Assembly: GCF_047553045.1 (NCBI RefSeq)
Contig: NZ_CP180208.1
Span: 806,001-870,000, forward strand
Length of the DNA stretch: 64,000 nucleotides
From: Sphingomonas_L flavalba_A
GTDB lineage: Bacteria > Pseudomonadota > Alphaproteobacteria > Sphingomonadales > Sphingomonadaceae
Direction of reading: 5' to 3'
Part shown: one piece after another, positions 1-8,154 of the stretch
How the letters are laid out: every line of letters starts with the position of its first letter
How positions within the stretch are numbered: position 1 is the stretch's first letter
Translations under genes and position numbers: made by a program
Notes under the pieces: model-generated
Database searches by the model: none
The model's input: the letters and a program-made list of their open reading frames with translations, nothing else
What the model was told of the DNA's origin: nothing

Positions 1-735
1 GACATGAAAAGCGCCGACTGGATCGGCGCCTATGAAGCGCGCAACGTCGCGATCGGTCTCGCCTGCGGCTTTTCCGGCCGCGCCCAGATCGGCAAGGGGA
101 TGTGGGCGGCGCCGGACCGGATGGCCGAGATGCTGGCGCAGAAGATCGGCCACCCGAAATCGGGCGCCAACACCGCCTGGGTGCCCAGCCCGACGGCGGC
201 GACGCTACACGCGCTGCATTATCACACGGTCGACGTGTTCGCCCGCCAGCGCGAGCTGACCGGCGCGCCGGTGCCCGGCGTCGACCAGTTGCTGAGCATT
301 CCGCTTGCCGCCGGCACCAACTGGTCGGAAGCGGAGATCGCGGAGGAGCTGGACAATAACGCGCAGGGCCTGCTCGGCTATGTCGTGCGCTGGATCGACC
401 AGGGCGTCGGCTGTTCCAAGGTGCCGGACATCAACGATGTCGGGCTGATGGAGGATCGCGCGACGCTGCGTATTTCGTCGCAGCACATCGCCAATTGGCT
501 GCTGCATGGCGTCTGTTCGGCCGAACAGGTCGATGCGGCGCTGCTGCGCATGGCGGCGAAGGTTGACGCGCAGAACAGCGGCGATCCGCATTACCGCCCG
601 ATGGCGCCGGACCCGGCCGGCAGCATTGCCTTTCAGGCGGCGCGGGCATTGGTGTTCGAGGGGACGACGCAGCCCAGCGGCTATACCGAGCCGCTGCTCC
701 ACGCCTATCGTCGGAAGGTAAAGGCCGCCGCGTGA
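1..735 (+). CDS. glcB: Malate synthase G, C-terminal part (5' truncated by window edge)
   Basis: This is the C-terminal third of malate synthase G, which condenses glyoxylate and acetyl-CoA to malate in the glyoxylate shunt. The frame is open from base 1, so the true start lies outside the window; about 244 codons are visible. Diagnostic stretches are KSGANTAWVPSPTAATLH and GVGCSKVPDINDVGLMED followed by RATLRISSQHIANWL. By alignment to E. coli GlcB from memory, these carry the conserved Cys617 and the catalytic base Asp631. The protein ends in a normal TGA at 733-735, and a strong GC hairpin follows. The assignment is very secure; only the start is unseen. Confidence 0.97.
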   Translation, partial: DMKSADWIGAYEARNVAIGLACGFSGRAQIGKGMWAAPDRMAEMLAQKIGHPKSGANTAWVPSPTAATLHALHYHTVDVFARQRELTGAPVPGVDQLLSIPLAAGTNWSEAEIAEELDNNAQGLLGYVVRWIDQGVGCSKVPDINDVGLMEDRATLRISSQHIANWLLHGVCSAEQVDAALLRMAAKVDAQNSGDPHYRPMAPDPAGSIAFQAARALVFEGTTQPSGYTEPLLHAYRRKVKAAA

Positions 736-753
736 CCGGGCGGTCGCTGGCCT

Positions 754-780
754 CGCCCCCGCGCCAGCAGCGCGGGGGCG
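754..780. terminator. GC-rich hairpin between convergent glcB and the DUF1508 gene
   Basis: Perfect 11-bp arms CGCCCCCGCGC (754-764) and GCGCGGGGGCG (770-780) enclose the 5-nt loop CAGCA. It lies 18 nt after the glcB stop and just beyond the 3' end of the convergent small gene, the right place for a bidirectional terminator. No T-tract follows on either strand, so it may instead be an mRNA 3'-end stabiliser. Confidence 0.5.
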
Positions 781-789
781 GCAGCCGGT

Positions 790-966
790 TCAGCTGTTGT
801 CTTCGACCGGCGCGTCCGGCCCGTTCTTCTTCATCGACTCGATCGCGTTCATCGCCGAGGCTTTGCTGGAATAGCCCTCGGTCGAGAACATCACTTCGGA
901 ATTATATTTGAAGCGGACCCGGAACTCTCCGGCCTTGTCCTTGTATACCTCGAACTTGTGAGCCAT
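790..966 (-). CDS. DUF1508 (YegP/UPF0339-like) small protein
   Basis: A 58-residue protein starting MAHKFEVYKDKAGEFRVRF. The FEVYKDKAGEFRVRF...GYSSKASAMNAIESMKKN pattern is that of DUF1508 (YegP-like), a small beta-hairpin/helix repeat of unknown function. I chose the ATG at 964-966 because AGAGGAGAG lies at proper distance upstream and family members begin here; a longer reading (to 1101) would add non-conserved residues and run into the divergent thioesterase promoter. Only one DUF1508 repeat is present, where some homologues have two. The function is unknown. Confidence 0.85.
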   Translation of the reverse strand: MAHKFEVYKDKAGEFRVRFKYNSEVMFSTEGYSSKASAMNAIESMKKNGPDAPVEDNS

Positions 967-1057
967 CCCTGCTCTCCTCTTACCACGGAGAGGCCAGCCT
1001 ATAACACTGTCCGGCCGACGCAAGATGGCTGGCGGCAAATCGGTCGAAGGAACGTGC

Positions 1058-1846
1058 ATGGCTGACTTGAGCGAAACAATCGCGGCAATGGCGGAACGCA
1101 ACGGGACCTATCACGCCGCGCCCGGCGCCGACTGGCGGCAGGGCCAGACGCTGTATGGCGGCCTGTCGGCGGCGCTGGCCGTCCACGCCGCGGAGCGCGC
1201 CTTCCCCGGCCTGCCGCCGCTGCGATCGGCGCAATTCGCCTTTGTCGGCCCGGCGGCCGGCGCGCTTGCCTATCGCCCGGCGATGGCACGGCGGGGCAAG
1301 TCGAGCGCCTTCGTCACCGTCGCCGCGGACGGGGAGGCTGGCCCGGCGACCCAGGCGCTGCTCTGTTACGGGCAGGCGCGGGACTCCGCCTGCCGCTGTC
1401 ATGAGGTGCCGATGCCGTTGGTGGCCGGGCCAGAGGGCGGCGTGCCGTTTTTTACCCGGCCGGGCGTGCCCGGCTTTTCCGGGCATTTCGACGCGATGCT
1501 GGTCGAGGGGCGGCCACCGGTCAGCGGCGCGGAGCGGCCGTTCCTTCGCGTCTGGGTGCGCCATCACGATCCCGGCCCGCCGGACGGGGCGCTGGCGCTG
1601 ATCGCGCTGGGCGATGCGCTGCCGCCGCCGGCACTCAGCCTGTTTTCCGCTTTCGTGCCGATCAGCACAATGACCTGGTCGGTCGAACTGCCGCCCAATC
1701 CGCCGATGCCCGGCGACGACTGGTACCTGTTCGAGTCGCGTGGCGAGGTGATCGGCGACGGCTATGCCATTCAGGACATGAAATTGTGGCATGCCGACGG
1801 GCGACTGGCACTGGTCGGCCGCCAGACCGTGGCGCTTTACGGTTAG
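1058..1846 (+). CDS. Acyl-CoA thioesterase family protein (double hotdog, TesB-like)
   Basis: 262 residues with the layout of the TesB-like or 4HBT_3 thioesterase family: an N-terminal hotdog with YHAAPGADWRQGQTLYGGLSAALAVHAAERAFP, and a C-terminal hotdog ending YAIQDMKLWHADGRLALVGRQTVAL. Such enzymes hydrolyse cytoplasmic acyl-CoAs. The ATG at 1058 is preferred over the upstream ATG at 1025 because GAAGGA (1046-1051) sits 6 nt before it. The gene is divergent from the DUF1508 gene. Its substrate range cannot be predicted. Confidence 0.85.
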   Translation: MADLSETIAAMAERNGTYHAAPGADWRQGQTLYGGLSAALAVHAAERAFPGLPPLRSAQFAFVGPAAGALAYRPAMARRGKSSAFVTVAADGEAGPATQALLCYGQARDSACRCHEVPMPLVAGPEGGVPFFTRPGVPGFSGHFDAMLVEGRPPVSGAERPFLRVWVRHHDPGPPDGALALIALGDALPPPALSLFSAFVPISTMTWSVELPPNPPMPGDDWYLFESRGEVIGDGYAIQDMKLWHADGRLALVGRQTVALYG

Positions 1847-1987
1847 ATGGAAGGGAGCCTGGCCCGCCGCCAGCCCCCCCTTGCGCGCGCTTGCCCCCGA
1901 CCCTAGGCGGAACTGTCCGTGAGGGTCGGCGGAGCCGTTTGCGGCCGCGATTGTTGTCGTCGCGTGCTTCTGGAAGGAGAGACGAAA

Positions 1988-2512
1988 ATGAAGATCGCCC
2001 TGATTGCGCTGGCCGCTGCGTCGGCCCTGGCCCTGACCGCCGCCGCCAAGCCGGGGGTGGCCGCGACGGCGACCGCCAACGTCATCGCCGCCGACGGCAC
2101 CGCCCATGGCACGGTGACCGCGACGCAGACGACCACCGGCCTTGATGTCGTCTACACCGGCACCGGCCTGACGCCGGGCGAACACGGTGTTCATGTGCAC
2201 ACGACCGGCAAGTGCGATGCGCCTGACTTCACCACGGCCGGCGGGCACTGGAACCCGACCGGCAAGATGCACGGCAGCATGAACCCGCACGGCCCCCACG
2301 CCGGGGATTTGCCCAACCTGACCGTGGCGGAGGACGGCACCGGCACCATCCGCTTCACCATTCCCGGCGCGACGCTCAGTGGTGGCGCGGAAGCGATGCT
2401 TGATGCCGACGGCGCCGCCTTCGTCGTCCATGCCGGACCGGACGACCTGAAGAGCGATCCGGCCGGCAACAGCGGCGGCCGGATCGCCTGCGGGACGTTC
2501 AGCGCAGGCTGA
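1988..2512 (+). CDS. sodC: Periplasmic Cu/Zn superoxide dismutase
   Basis: 174 residues starting with a typical signal peptide (MKIALIALAAASALALTAAA). The mature part is a Cu/Zn superoxide dismutase converting superoxide to O2 and H2O2 in the periplasm. Metal-site blocks are present in order: GVHVHTTGKCD (copper His pair and disulfide Cys), GGHWNP (bridging His), PHGPHAGDLPN (zinc ligands), and AFVVHAGPDD. A disulfide partner Cys is in GGRIACGTF near the C-terminus. The start is fixed by GGAAGGAGAG about 8 nt upstream; an in-frame GTG at 1919 would destroy the signal peptide. It stands alone. Confidence 0.95.
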   Translation: MKIALIALAAASALALTAAAKPGVAATATANVIAADGTAHGTVTATQTTTGLDVVYTGTGLTPGEHGVHVHTTGKCDAPDFTTAGGHWNPTGKMHGSMNPHGPHAGDLPNLTVAEDGTGTIRFTIPGATLSGGAEAMLDADGAAFVVHAGPDDLKSDPAGNSGGRIACGTFSAG

Positions 2513-2537
2513 ATGGCGGATGGGGGGCAGGCACGTT

Positions 2538-2584
2538 CATGTCAAAACATGCTATATTGATGTTCTAGACATCAATATTGATGT
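2538..2584. promoter_or_regulatory. Palindromic operator cluster upstream of the XRE regulator
   Basis: Perfect 10-bp inverted repeats ATATTGATGT (2554-2563) and ACATCAATAT (2569-2578) flank TCTAG. A third copy of the half-site ATATTGATGT overlaps at 2575-2584 in direct orientation. A weaker palindrome, CATGT (2538-2542) and ACATG (2547-2551), lies just upstream. The AT-rich block is conspicuous in GC-rich surroundings and ends 33 bp before the regulator ATG, so autoregulation by the XRE protein is the simplest reading (inference). Confidence 0.6.
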
Positions 2585-2617
2585 GATGTATCGAGGTGGT
2601 CGTCAGGTGGAACCGCT

Positions 2618-2887
2618 ATGATGACCGCCGCGCAAATGCGGGCGGCCCGCGCCCTGCTCGGTATCGACCAGCGTCAGCTGGCCGAGCTGTCCGGTGTGTC
2701 GTTGCCGACCATCCAGCGGATGGAAGGCAGCGACGGCAACGTCCGGGGCGTCGTCGACACCCTTACCAAGGTGGTCGCGGCGCTCGAGGCCGCCGGGGTG
2801 GAGCTGATCGGCGACAACGCCGTCAGCCGCGAAGGCGGCCGGGGTGTGCGCCTAAGGCCGGCGAAAGGCGCGGGCGCGTCCTTCTGA
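2618..2887 (+). CDS. XRE-family helix-turn-helix transcriptional regulator
   Basis: 89 residues. Residues about 5-60 form a classic HTH_3/XRE domain: MRAARALLGIDQRQLAELSGVSLPTIQRMEGS, with the helix-turn-helix at LAELSGVSLPTIQRME. The following helix (VVDTLTKVVAALEAAGVELIGDN) matches the short Sphingomonas/Rhizobium type in which the HTH is followed by a GVE(L/F)I tail. It is likely a DNA-binding dimer. Tandem ATGs at 2618 and 2621 leave the exact start open. It lies 49 bp upstream of the SulP gene on the same strand, and an inverted-repeat operator precedes it, so it probably controls itself and the transporter. Confidence 0.88.
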   Translation: MMTAAQMRAARALLGIDQRQLAELSGVSLPTIQRMEGSDGNVRGVVDTLTKVVAALEAAGVELIGDNAVSREGGRGVRLRPAKGAGASF

Positions 2888-2936
2888 CGACAGGCGCGAC
2901 GCGTCACCGCGCCGCTGGTCACGAAGGCGAAGTGGC

Positions 2937-4652
2937 ATGGTTGCGCATATTCGAAGTCGCGGCTTCATCGAGATGTTCACGCCGAAGCTGCTGGTCGTGC
3001 TGCACGAAGGCTACGGCTGGCGCGCGTTGCGGGCGGATGCGCTTGCCGGGCTGACCGTTGCGATTGTCGCGATCCCGCTGTCGATGGCGATTGCGATCGC
3101 ATCGGGCGTCACGCCGGATCGCGGGCTGTACACCGCGATTATCGGCGGCTTTCTTGTCTCCGCCCTCGGCGGCAGCCGGTTCCAGATTGGTGGGCCGGCC
3201 GGTGCGTTCATCGTCCTCGTCGCCGCGACCGTCGCCGCCCATGGCGTCGACGGGCTGCTGCTTGCCACCCTGTTGTCGGGGTTGATCCTGATGGCGGTCG
3301 GCCTGCTGCGGCTGGGCACCTTCATCCGCTACATTCCCTATCCGGTGACGGTCGGCTTCACCGCCGGCATTGCCGTCACCATCTTCGCCAGCCAGGTGAA
3401 GGACCTGCTCGGCCTGACGCTGGCCGGGGCAGAGCCGGGGCCGTTGTTGCCCAAGCTGGTTGCGCTGGCCCAGGCGGCGCCGACGATCAATCTGGCGTCG
3501 GTCGGCGTCGCGCTGTTGTCGATCGGGCTGATCGTCGGGGTCAGGCGGTGGCGCCCGCACTGGCCGAATTTCCTGATCGCGGTGGTGTTGGCGGCGATTG
3601 CCGCCGCCGCGCTGAACCTGCCGGTAGAGACGATCGGCTCGCGGTTCGGCGGCATTCCGCGCACCTTGCCGATGCCTGCGTTGCCGGCGATCTCGCTCGA
3701 CCGGGTGATCGCGCTGCTGCCGGCGGCGGTGTCCTTCGCCCTGCTTGGCGGGATCGAGAGCCTGTTGTCCGCGACCGTTGCCGACAGCATGACCGGGCGG
3801 CGGCACCGGTCGAACTGCGAACTGCTGGCGCAGGGTGTCGCCAACATCGCCTCGCCGCTGTTCGGCGGCATCTGCGTGACCGGCACGATCGCCCGCACCG
3901 CCACCAATGTTCGCGCCGGGGCGCACGGTCCGGTGGCGGGGATGCTGCACGCGCTGTTCCTGCTGCTGTTCCTGCTCGTTGCGGCGCCGCTCGCCGCCTA
4001 CATCCCGCTCGCCGCGCTGGCCGGGCTGCTGGCCGTCGTCGCATGGAATATGGCGGAAAAGCACCAGATCGCGACGTTGCTGCGGGCGTCGCGCGGCGAT
4101 GCGGTGGTGCTGGCCGTCACCTTCGCACTCGTCATATTCCGCGATCTGACCGAAGGCATCGTTGTCGGCTTCTCGCTTGGCGCGCTGCTGTTTCTCCACC
4201 GCATGGCGCAGGCGGTGGCGGTCGACGAGGCGGATCGCGCCGAACTGGCGGGGGCGGAGCGGGTGCCTTACGACCCGGCGCAGGCGATCGACCGCGATGT
4301 CGTCGTCTACCGCATATCCGGCGCGTTTTTCTTCGGCGCGGCGGCCAGCGTCGGCGCCGCGCTCGACCGCATCGGCGAGCAGCCGAAGGCGTTCGTTCTC
4401 GACATGTCGGACGTGCCGGTGCTCGATTCAACCGCCGCCGCGACGATCGAAGGCTTTGCCCGCAAAGCGCGGCGGCGCGGCGCGCCGGTCTATCTGGCCG
4501 GCGCGCGCCCGGCGATCCGCCGCGCGCTGATTGCCCACGGCCTGCGCCCGCCGCTTGTCCGCTACCGTACCGCTCAGGCGGACGCGCTGGCTGCGGCCCG
4601 CCGGGCGATTGGATCAGACCGGCTCCCCGGCGGCGCGGGCACGGTCGCGTAG
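2937..4652 (+). CDS. SulP-family inorganic anion transporter with C-terminal STAS domain
   Basis: 571 residues. About 11-14 membrane helices fill residues 30-420, with the SulP signatures AIVAIPLSMAIAIASGVTPDRGLYTAI and GGSRFQIGGPAGAFIVL. A cytoplasmic STAS domain follows (about 455-550), including FVLDMSDVPVLDSTAAATIEGF, the region that carries the regulatory Ser/Thr in anti-sigma antagonist relatives. Such inner-membrane carriers take up sulfate, bicarbonate or dicarboxylates; the substrate cannot be read from sequence. The start at 2937 has GAAGGCGAAG upstream; ATG 2973 is an alternative. The last 39 bp overlap the 3' end of the convergent MFS gene. Confidence 0.92.
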   Translation: MVAHIRSRGFIEMFTPKLLVVLHEGYGWRALRADALAGLTVAIVAIPLSMAIAIASGVTPDRGLYTAIIGGFLVSALGGSRFQIGGPAGAFIVLVAATVAAHGVDGLLLATLLSGLILMAVGLLRLGTFIRYIPYPVTVGFTAGIAVTIFASQVKDLLGLTLAGAEPGPLLPKLVALAQAAPTINLASVGVALLSIGLIVGVRRWRPHWPNFLIAVVLAAIAAAALNLPVETIGSRFGGIPRTLPMPALPAISLDRVIALLPAAVSFALLGGIESLLSATVADSMTGRRHRSNCELLAQGVANIASPLFGGICVTGTIARTATNVRAGAHGPVAGMLHALFLLLFLLVAAPLAAYIPLAALAGLLAVVAWNMAEKHQIATLLRASRGDAVVLAVTFALVIFRDLTEGIVVGFSLGALLFLHRMAQAVAVDEADRAELAGAERVPYDPAQAIDRDVVVYRISGAFFFGAAASVGAALDRIGEQPKAFVLDMSDVPVLDSTAAATIEGFARKARRRGAPVYLAGARPAIRRALIAHGLRPPLVRYRTAQADALAAARRAIGSDRLPGGAGTVA

Positions 4653-6173
4653 TGTCGCCTCCGCTCGCGGAACCAGCCGATAGGCGAGGATCAGCGCGGC
4701 GATCGACAGCGGCGCGACGAGCAGCAACGACAGCACGCCGGTCGCCAGGTCTCCCGACCAGGCCGAGACCCGGCCAGCCATGTAGGGGCCGAGCGCCAGG
4801 CCGATCAGGGTCGTGCCGATGAAGAAGGTCGCGGTCGCCGCGCCGCGCATCCGTGGCAGGACAAGGTCCTGCGTTGCCGCCGCCGCTGCGCCCAACGCCG
4901 CGCTCGACAGGCCGACCATCGGCAGGTGGAGCGCGTAGAACAGCGTGACGCTGCCGGTGGTGAAGCTGGCGACCATCAGCGGGATCGGGGCGACGGCGCC
5001 GATCAGGGTGACGGCGATCCGCCCGGCCGGGTTGGTCCGCCGCCACCGGTCGGCCAGCCGGCCGCCGAGCACCACGCCCAGAAAGCCGCCGGTGGCGCCG
5101 GCGCCGCCGACGATCAGCCCGGCCACCGCCTTGGACACGCCGAAGCTGCGTTCCAGATAGGGTAGCGACCAGAAACTGACCGCATAGGCGGTGAACGCGA
5201 TCAGGCCATAGCCGACGACGACGAGCAGGAAGGCTGGACTGCCCCAGATCAGTGCGAAGGCCGGCCGGTCGCGGGTGCGCAGCGCCGCCGCCCAACTGAA
5301 CACCGCATAGGCACCGACGCCGACCGCGATCCACTGCGCGCTGTCCCCGGTCGTCACGATCAGCGACCAGACCAGTGCTGCGATCGCCGCGCCGCCGGCG
5401 ATGTTGATGGCAAGCGGGCGGATTCCCCGCCGCGCCGCGCCGATCAGGGTCAGCGGCGGAATGACGGTCAGCAATTCGTCGAAAAAGTCGCGAAACGGCC
5501 GTTCGGCCGGCGGGGTCAGTATACCGTCGGCCAGCCCGCGCGGCGGCTCGCGTAGCGTCGCCACCCATAGCGCCAGTAACAGGCCGGGCAGGCCGACCGC
5601 CAGAAATGCGGCCTGCCAGCCGACCAGCCCCAGCGGCCCGCCGCCGGGAAAGGCGAGGTTCCAGTTCTGGACGATGGCGCCGCCGATAAACAGCGACAGG
5701 CCGCTGCCGATGTAGATGCCGGAGGAATAGACGGCGAGGGCGGTCGCCCGCTGGCTGCGCGGGAACCAGTCCGACAGCAGCGAATAGGCGCAGGGCGACG
5801 CCGTCGCTTCGCCGATCCCGACGCCGATCCGCGCCGCCGCCAGTTGTCCGCCGGTGCGGGAGAAGCCGGACAGCGCCGTCATCGCCGACCACAGCGCCAG
5901 TCCGATGGTGATCAGCCGCACCCGGTGCCAGCTGTCGGCCAGCCGGCCGAGCGGGATGCCGAATAGCGCGTAGAACACGCCGAATGCAGTGCCGTATAGG
6001 AAGCCGAGATCGGTGTCGCTCAGCCCCAGATCGCGTTTCACGTCCTCGGCAAGGATGCTGAGGATTTGCCGGTCGATGAAATTCAGCGTGTAGACCGCGA
6101 CCAATATGGTGAGGACGTAGCGGGCATAGCCCGGCTCCGCCTGCGAGGTTGTCCCGTCGGCCGCCGCCATCAT
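4614..6173 (-). CDS. MFS transporter, Spinster-like
   Basis: 519 residues with 12 predicted membrane helices and the MFS loop motif GIPLGRLADSWHRVRLI between TM2 and TM3. The opening YVLTILVAVYTLNFIDRQILSILAEDVKRDLGLSDTDLGFLYG is typical of the Spinster-like MFS transporters that are abundant in sphingomonads. The substrate is unknown. The gene is convergent with the SulP gene and overlaps it by 39 bp, so transcription from either could read antisense into the other. It is divergent from the phosphatase gene at 6246. Confidence 0.88.
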   Translation of the reverse strand: MMAAADGTTSQAEPGYARYVLTILVAVYTLNFIDRQILSILAEDVKRDLGLSDTDLGFLYGTAFGVFYALFGIPLGRLADSWHRVRLITIGLALWSAMTALSGFSRTGGQLAAARIGVGIGEATASPCAYSLLSDWFPRSQRATALAVYSSGIYIGSGLSLFIGGAIVQNWNLAFPGGGPLGLVGWQAAFLAVGLPGLLLALWVATLREPPRGLADGILTPPAERPFRDFFDELLTVIPPLTLIGAARRGIRPLAINIAGGAAIAALVWSLIVTTGDSAQWIAVGVGAYAVFSWAAALRTRDRPAFALIWGSPAFLLVVVGYGLIAFTAYAVSFWSLPYLERSFGVSKAVAGLIVGGAGATGGFLGVVLGGRLADRWRRTNPAGRIAVTLIGAVAPIPLMVASFTTGSVTLFYALHLPMVGLSSAALGAAAAATQDLVLPRMRGAATATFFIGTTLIGLALGPYMAGRVSAWSGDLATGVLSLLLVAPLSIAALILAYRLVPRAEATLRDRARAAGEPV

Positions 6174-6245
6174 CCCCCCTCGCTTGCTCCGTTGTCGGGG
6201 GGAGGCTAGCAGGCCGGGACGGTCGAACGGAAGGGGCTGGGTGAT

Positions 6246-6713
6246 TTGGTCAGCGCGGTGTTGTTTGTCTGCCTCGGCAATATCTGCCGCTCACCGCTTG
6301 CCGAAGCGGCGTTGCGGGCGGAAGCGGAGGTCCGTGGGCTGGATCTGATCGTCGATTCCGCCGGCACCGCCGACTGGCACAAGGGCAAGGCGCCGGACCC
6401 GCGTTCGCAGGCGGTGGCGCTGCGCCATGGTATCGATATTTCCGGCTATCGCGGGCGGCAGGTGACGGCGGCGGATTTCCGGCGGTTCAGCCATATCGTC
6501 GCGCTTGACGCCAACAACATGGCCGATCTGCGCCGCATTGCGCCGGACGACGCGACTGCGCGGGTCAGCCTGTTGCTCGATTTCGTGGCCGGGCGGGAAG
6601 GGCAGGCGGTCGCCGATCCCTATTACGGCGACGATGCCGGCTTCGACCTCACCTGGGCTGATGTGATCGCCGGCGCGCGCGGCATCGCCGACGCCGCTCA
6701 GGCCAGCGGATAG
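6246..6713 (+). CDS. Low-molecular-weight protein-tyrosine phosphatase
   Basis: 155 residues. The N-terminal phosphate-binding loop VLFVCLGNICRSPLAEA contains the CX5R(S/T) active site with nucleophile Cys and Arg. The C-terminal general acid is in AVADPYYGDDAGFD, the expected DPYY motif. It dephosphorylates phosphotyrosine or related small phosphoesters in the cytoplasm. The start codon appears to be TTG (6246-6248); no ATG lies close to the conserved N-terminus. Its last 16 bp overlap the convergent thpR gene. Confidence 0.92.
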   Translation: MVSAVLFVCLGNICRSPLAEAALRAEAEVRGLDLIVDSAGTADWHKGKAPDPRSQAVALRHGIDISGYRGRQVTAADFRRFSHIVALDANNMADLRRIAPDDATARVSLLLDFVAGREGQAVADPYYGDDAGFDLTWADVIAGARGIADAAQASG

Positions 6714-7231
6714 CGCTGGATCGCCTCGTAGCGGCTGCCGCCGTGGCCAAGGTGGCTCTGGTAAAGGTAGAAGGCGTCGACGGTGAAAGCCGGGCCGGAC
6801 AGCCCGGCATGGCCGGCAAGGAAGCGGTCCGCCATCCCGCCGGTCCGGCCGAAGCGGGCAAGGGTGATGTGCGGCAGGTAGGCGCGGCGTTCCGGCGGCA
6901 GGCCGATGTGGACCAGCGCCCGTTCGACCTTCGCCTGCAGATGGGCGATCCGTTCATGCGGGGCGATGCCCGCCCACACCGCTTCCGTCTGTCCCTTGCG
7001 CTCGAACCGGCCGACGCCCGCCAGCGTCAGGGCGAGCGGCGGGTGGCGAAGGCCGCCAAGCGCGGCGGCAATATCCTCTGCCATGCGCCCGTCGACCTCG
7101 CCGATGAAGCGCAGGGTGATGTGAATCTGCGAATCGTCCTGCCAGCGCGCGCCGGCGACCCCACCCATCATTTCAAGCAGATGGGCGCGGATCGCGGCGG
7201 GCGGGCGGATGGCGACGAACAGACGGTGCAT
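6698..7231 (-). CDS. thpR: RNA 2',3'-cyclic phosphodiesterase (2H family)
   Basis: 177 residues starting MHRLFVAIRPPAAIRAHL. The two catalytic HxTx motifs of the 2H phosphoesterase superfamily are HITLRFIG (about residues 37-44) and HITLARFG (about 126-133), as in ThpR/LigT, which opens 2',3'-cyclic phosphates of RNA. Length is usual for the family. The 3' end overlaps the convergent phosphatase gene by 16 bp. No functional partner is evident nearby. Confidence 0.92.
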   Translation of the reverse strand: MHRLFVAIRPPAAIRAHLLEMMGGVAGARWQDDSQIHITLRFIGEVDGRMAEDIAAALGGLRHPPLALTLAGVGRFERKGQTEAVWAGIAPHERIAHLQAKVERALVHIGLPPERRAYLPHITLARFGRTGGMADRFLAGHAGLSGPAFTVDAFYLYQSHLGHGGSRYEAIQRYPLA

Positions 7232-7344
7232 GACGGGGGGCCTCCTGTTCCGCCTTTATGTCCGGTTTTGCTTGAAAGCGCGGCGCAATCCACCGATATT
7301 GCGCCTATCCGGCCCAGACGGTCGGGCAAAGGAGTTTACTGACA

Positions 7345-8085
7345 ATGGCAAACTGGTCTGATCCCCGCACGACCGCCCTCGGCCGCACGGCGTCGACCAC
7401 GGCCGACGCTGCCTTTGATGCTGGCCTGCGGTCGTACATGCTCTCGGTCTACAACTACATGGCCTCCGGCGTGCTGCTGACCGGCATCGTCGCCCTGCTG
7501 TTCGCCTGGGGTGGCGCCGAATCGCCGGCGGCCCAGCTGTTCCTGAACGGCGGCATCCTGAAATGGGTCGTCATGCTCGCGCCGCTCGGCGTGGTGATGT
7601 GGCTCAGCTTCGGCATTAACCGCCTGTCGGAAAGCGCCGCCAAGGCGCTGTTCTGGGCCTATGCGGTGCTGATGGGCCTGTCGCTGTCGACGATCCTGCT
7701 GGTCTATACCGGCACGTCGGTCGCCCAGACCTTCTTCGCCTCCGCGGCGGCCTTCGCCGGCCTCAGCCTGTGGGGCTATACCACCAAGAAGGACCTGTCG
7801 GCGTTCGGCACCTTCCTGATCATGGGCGTTGTCGGCCTGCTCGTCGCGATGGTCATCAACCTGTTCCTGAAGTCGAGCGGGCTTGACCTGGTGATCAGCG
7901 GCATCGGCGTTCTGCTGTTCGCCGGCCTGACCGCCTACGACACCCAGAAGATCAAGAGCATGTATTTCCACCTGCAGGGCTCTGACTTCATCGGCAAGTC
8001 GGTGGTGATGGGTGCGCTGACCCTCTACCTCGACTTCATCAACCTGTTCCTGTTCCTGCTGCGCTTTATGGGCGACCGCCGCTAA
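7345..8085 (+). CDS. Bax inhibitor-1/YccA family membrane protein
   Basis: 246 residues with seven predicted membrane segments. The opening LRSYMLSVYNYMASGVLLTGIVALLF and the C-terminal DTQKIKSMY...MGALTLYLDFINLFLFLLRF are hallmarks of the BI-1/YccA family, inner-membrane proteins implicated in calcium leak and in FtsH-linked quality control in bacteria. The spacing of the acidic residues in the last helices matches the family. The gene has its own intergenic promoter region and ends before a textbook terminator. Confidence 0.93.
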   Translation: MANWSDPRTTALGRTASTTADAAFDAGLRSYMLSVYNYMASGVLLTGIVALLFAWGGAESPAAQLFLNGGILKWVVMLAPLGVVMWLSFGINRLSESAAKALFWAYAVLMGLSLSTILLVYTGTSVAQTFFASAAAFAGLSLWGYTTKKDLSAFGTFLIMGVVGLLVAMVINLFLKSSGLDLVISGIGVLLFAGLTAYDTQKIKSMYFHLQGSDFIGKSVVMGALTLYLDFINLFLFLLRFMGDRR

Positions 8086-8110
8086 GCGCCGGGGACAAGA
8101 CGGATACGGG

Positions 8111-8146
8111 AAGGCCCGGCGGATCGCTCCGCCGGGCCTTTCTTTT
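8111..8146. terminator. Rho-independent terminator (probably bidirectional)
   Basis: Perfect 13-bp arms AAGGCCCGGCGGA (8111-8123) and TCCGCCGGGCCTT (8128-8140) enclose loop TCGC, followed by TCTTTT. It lies 25 bp after the BI-1 gene stop and 9 bp beyond the 3' end of the convergent GST gene, so it can serve both. Confidence 0.85.
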
Positions 8147-8154
8147 CGGGCGCG

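Noticed and set aside
980..2431. 483-codon open frame on the minus strand opposite the thioesterase and sodC genes
   Set aside because: Its translation is Arg/Gly/His-rich without any known domain; both plus-strand genes beneath it have clear families. It is a GC-codon shadow.
2919..4199. 426-codon minus-strand frame opposite the SulP gene
   Set aside because: Highly charged Gln/Arg/Asp composition, antisense to a certain transporter; shadow.
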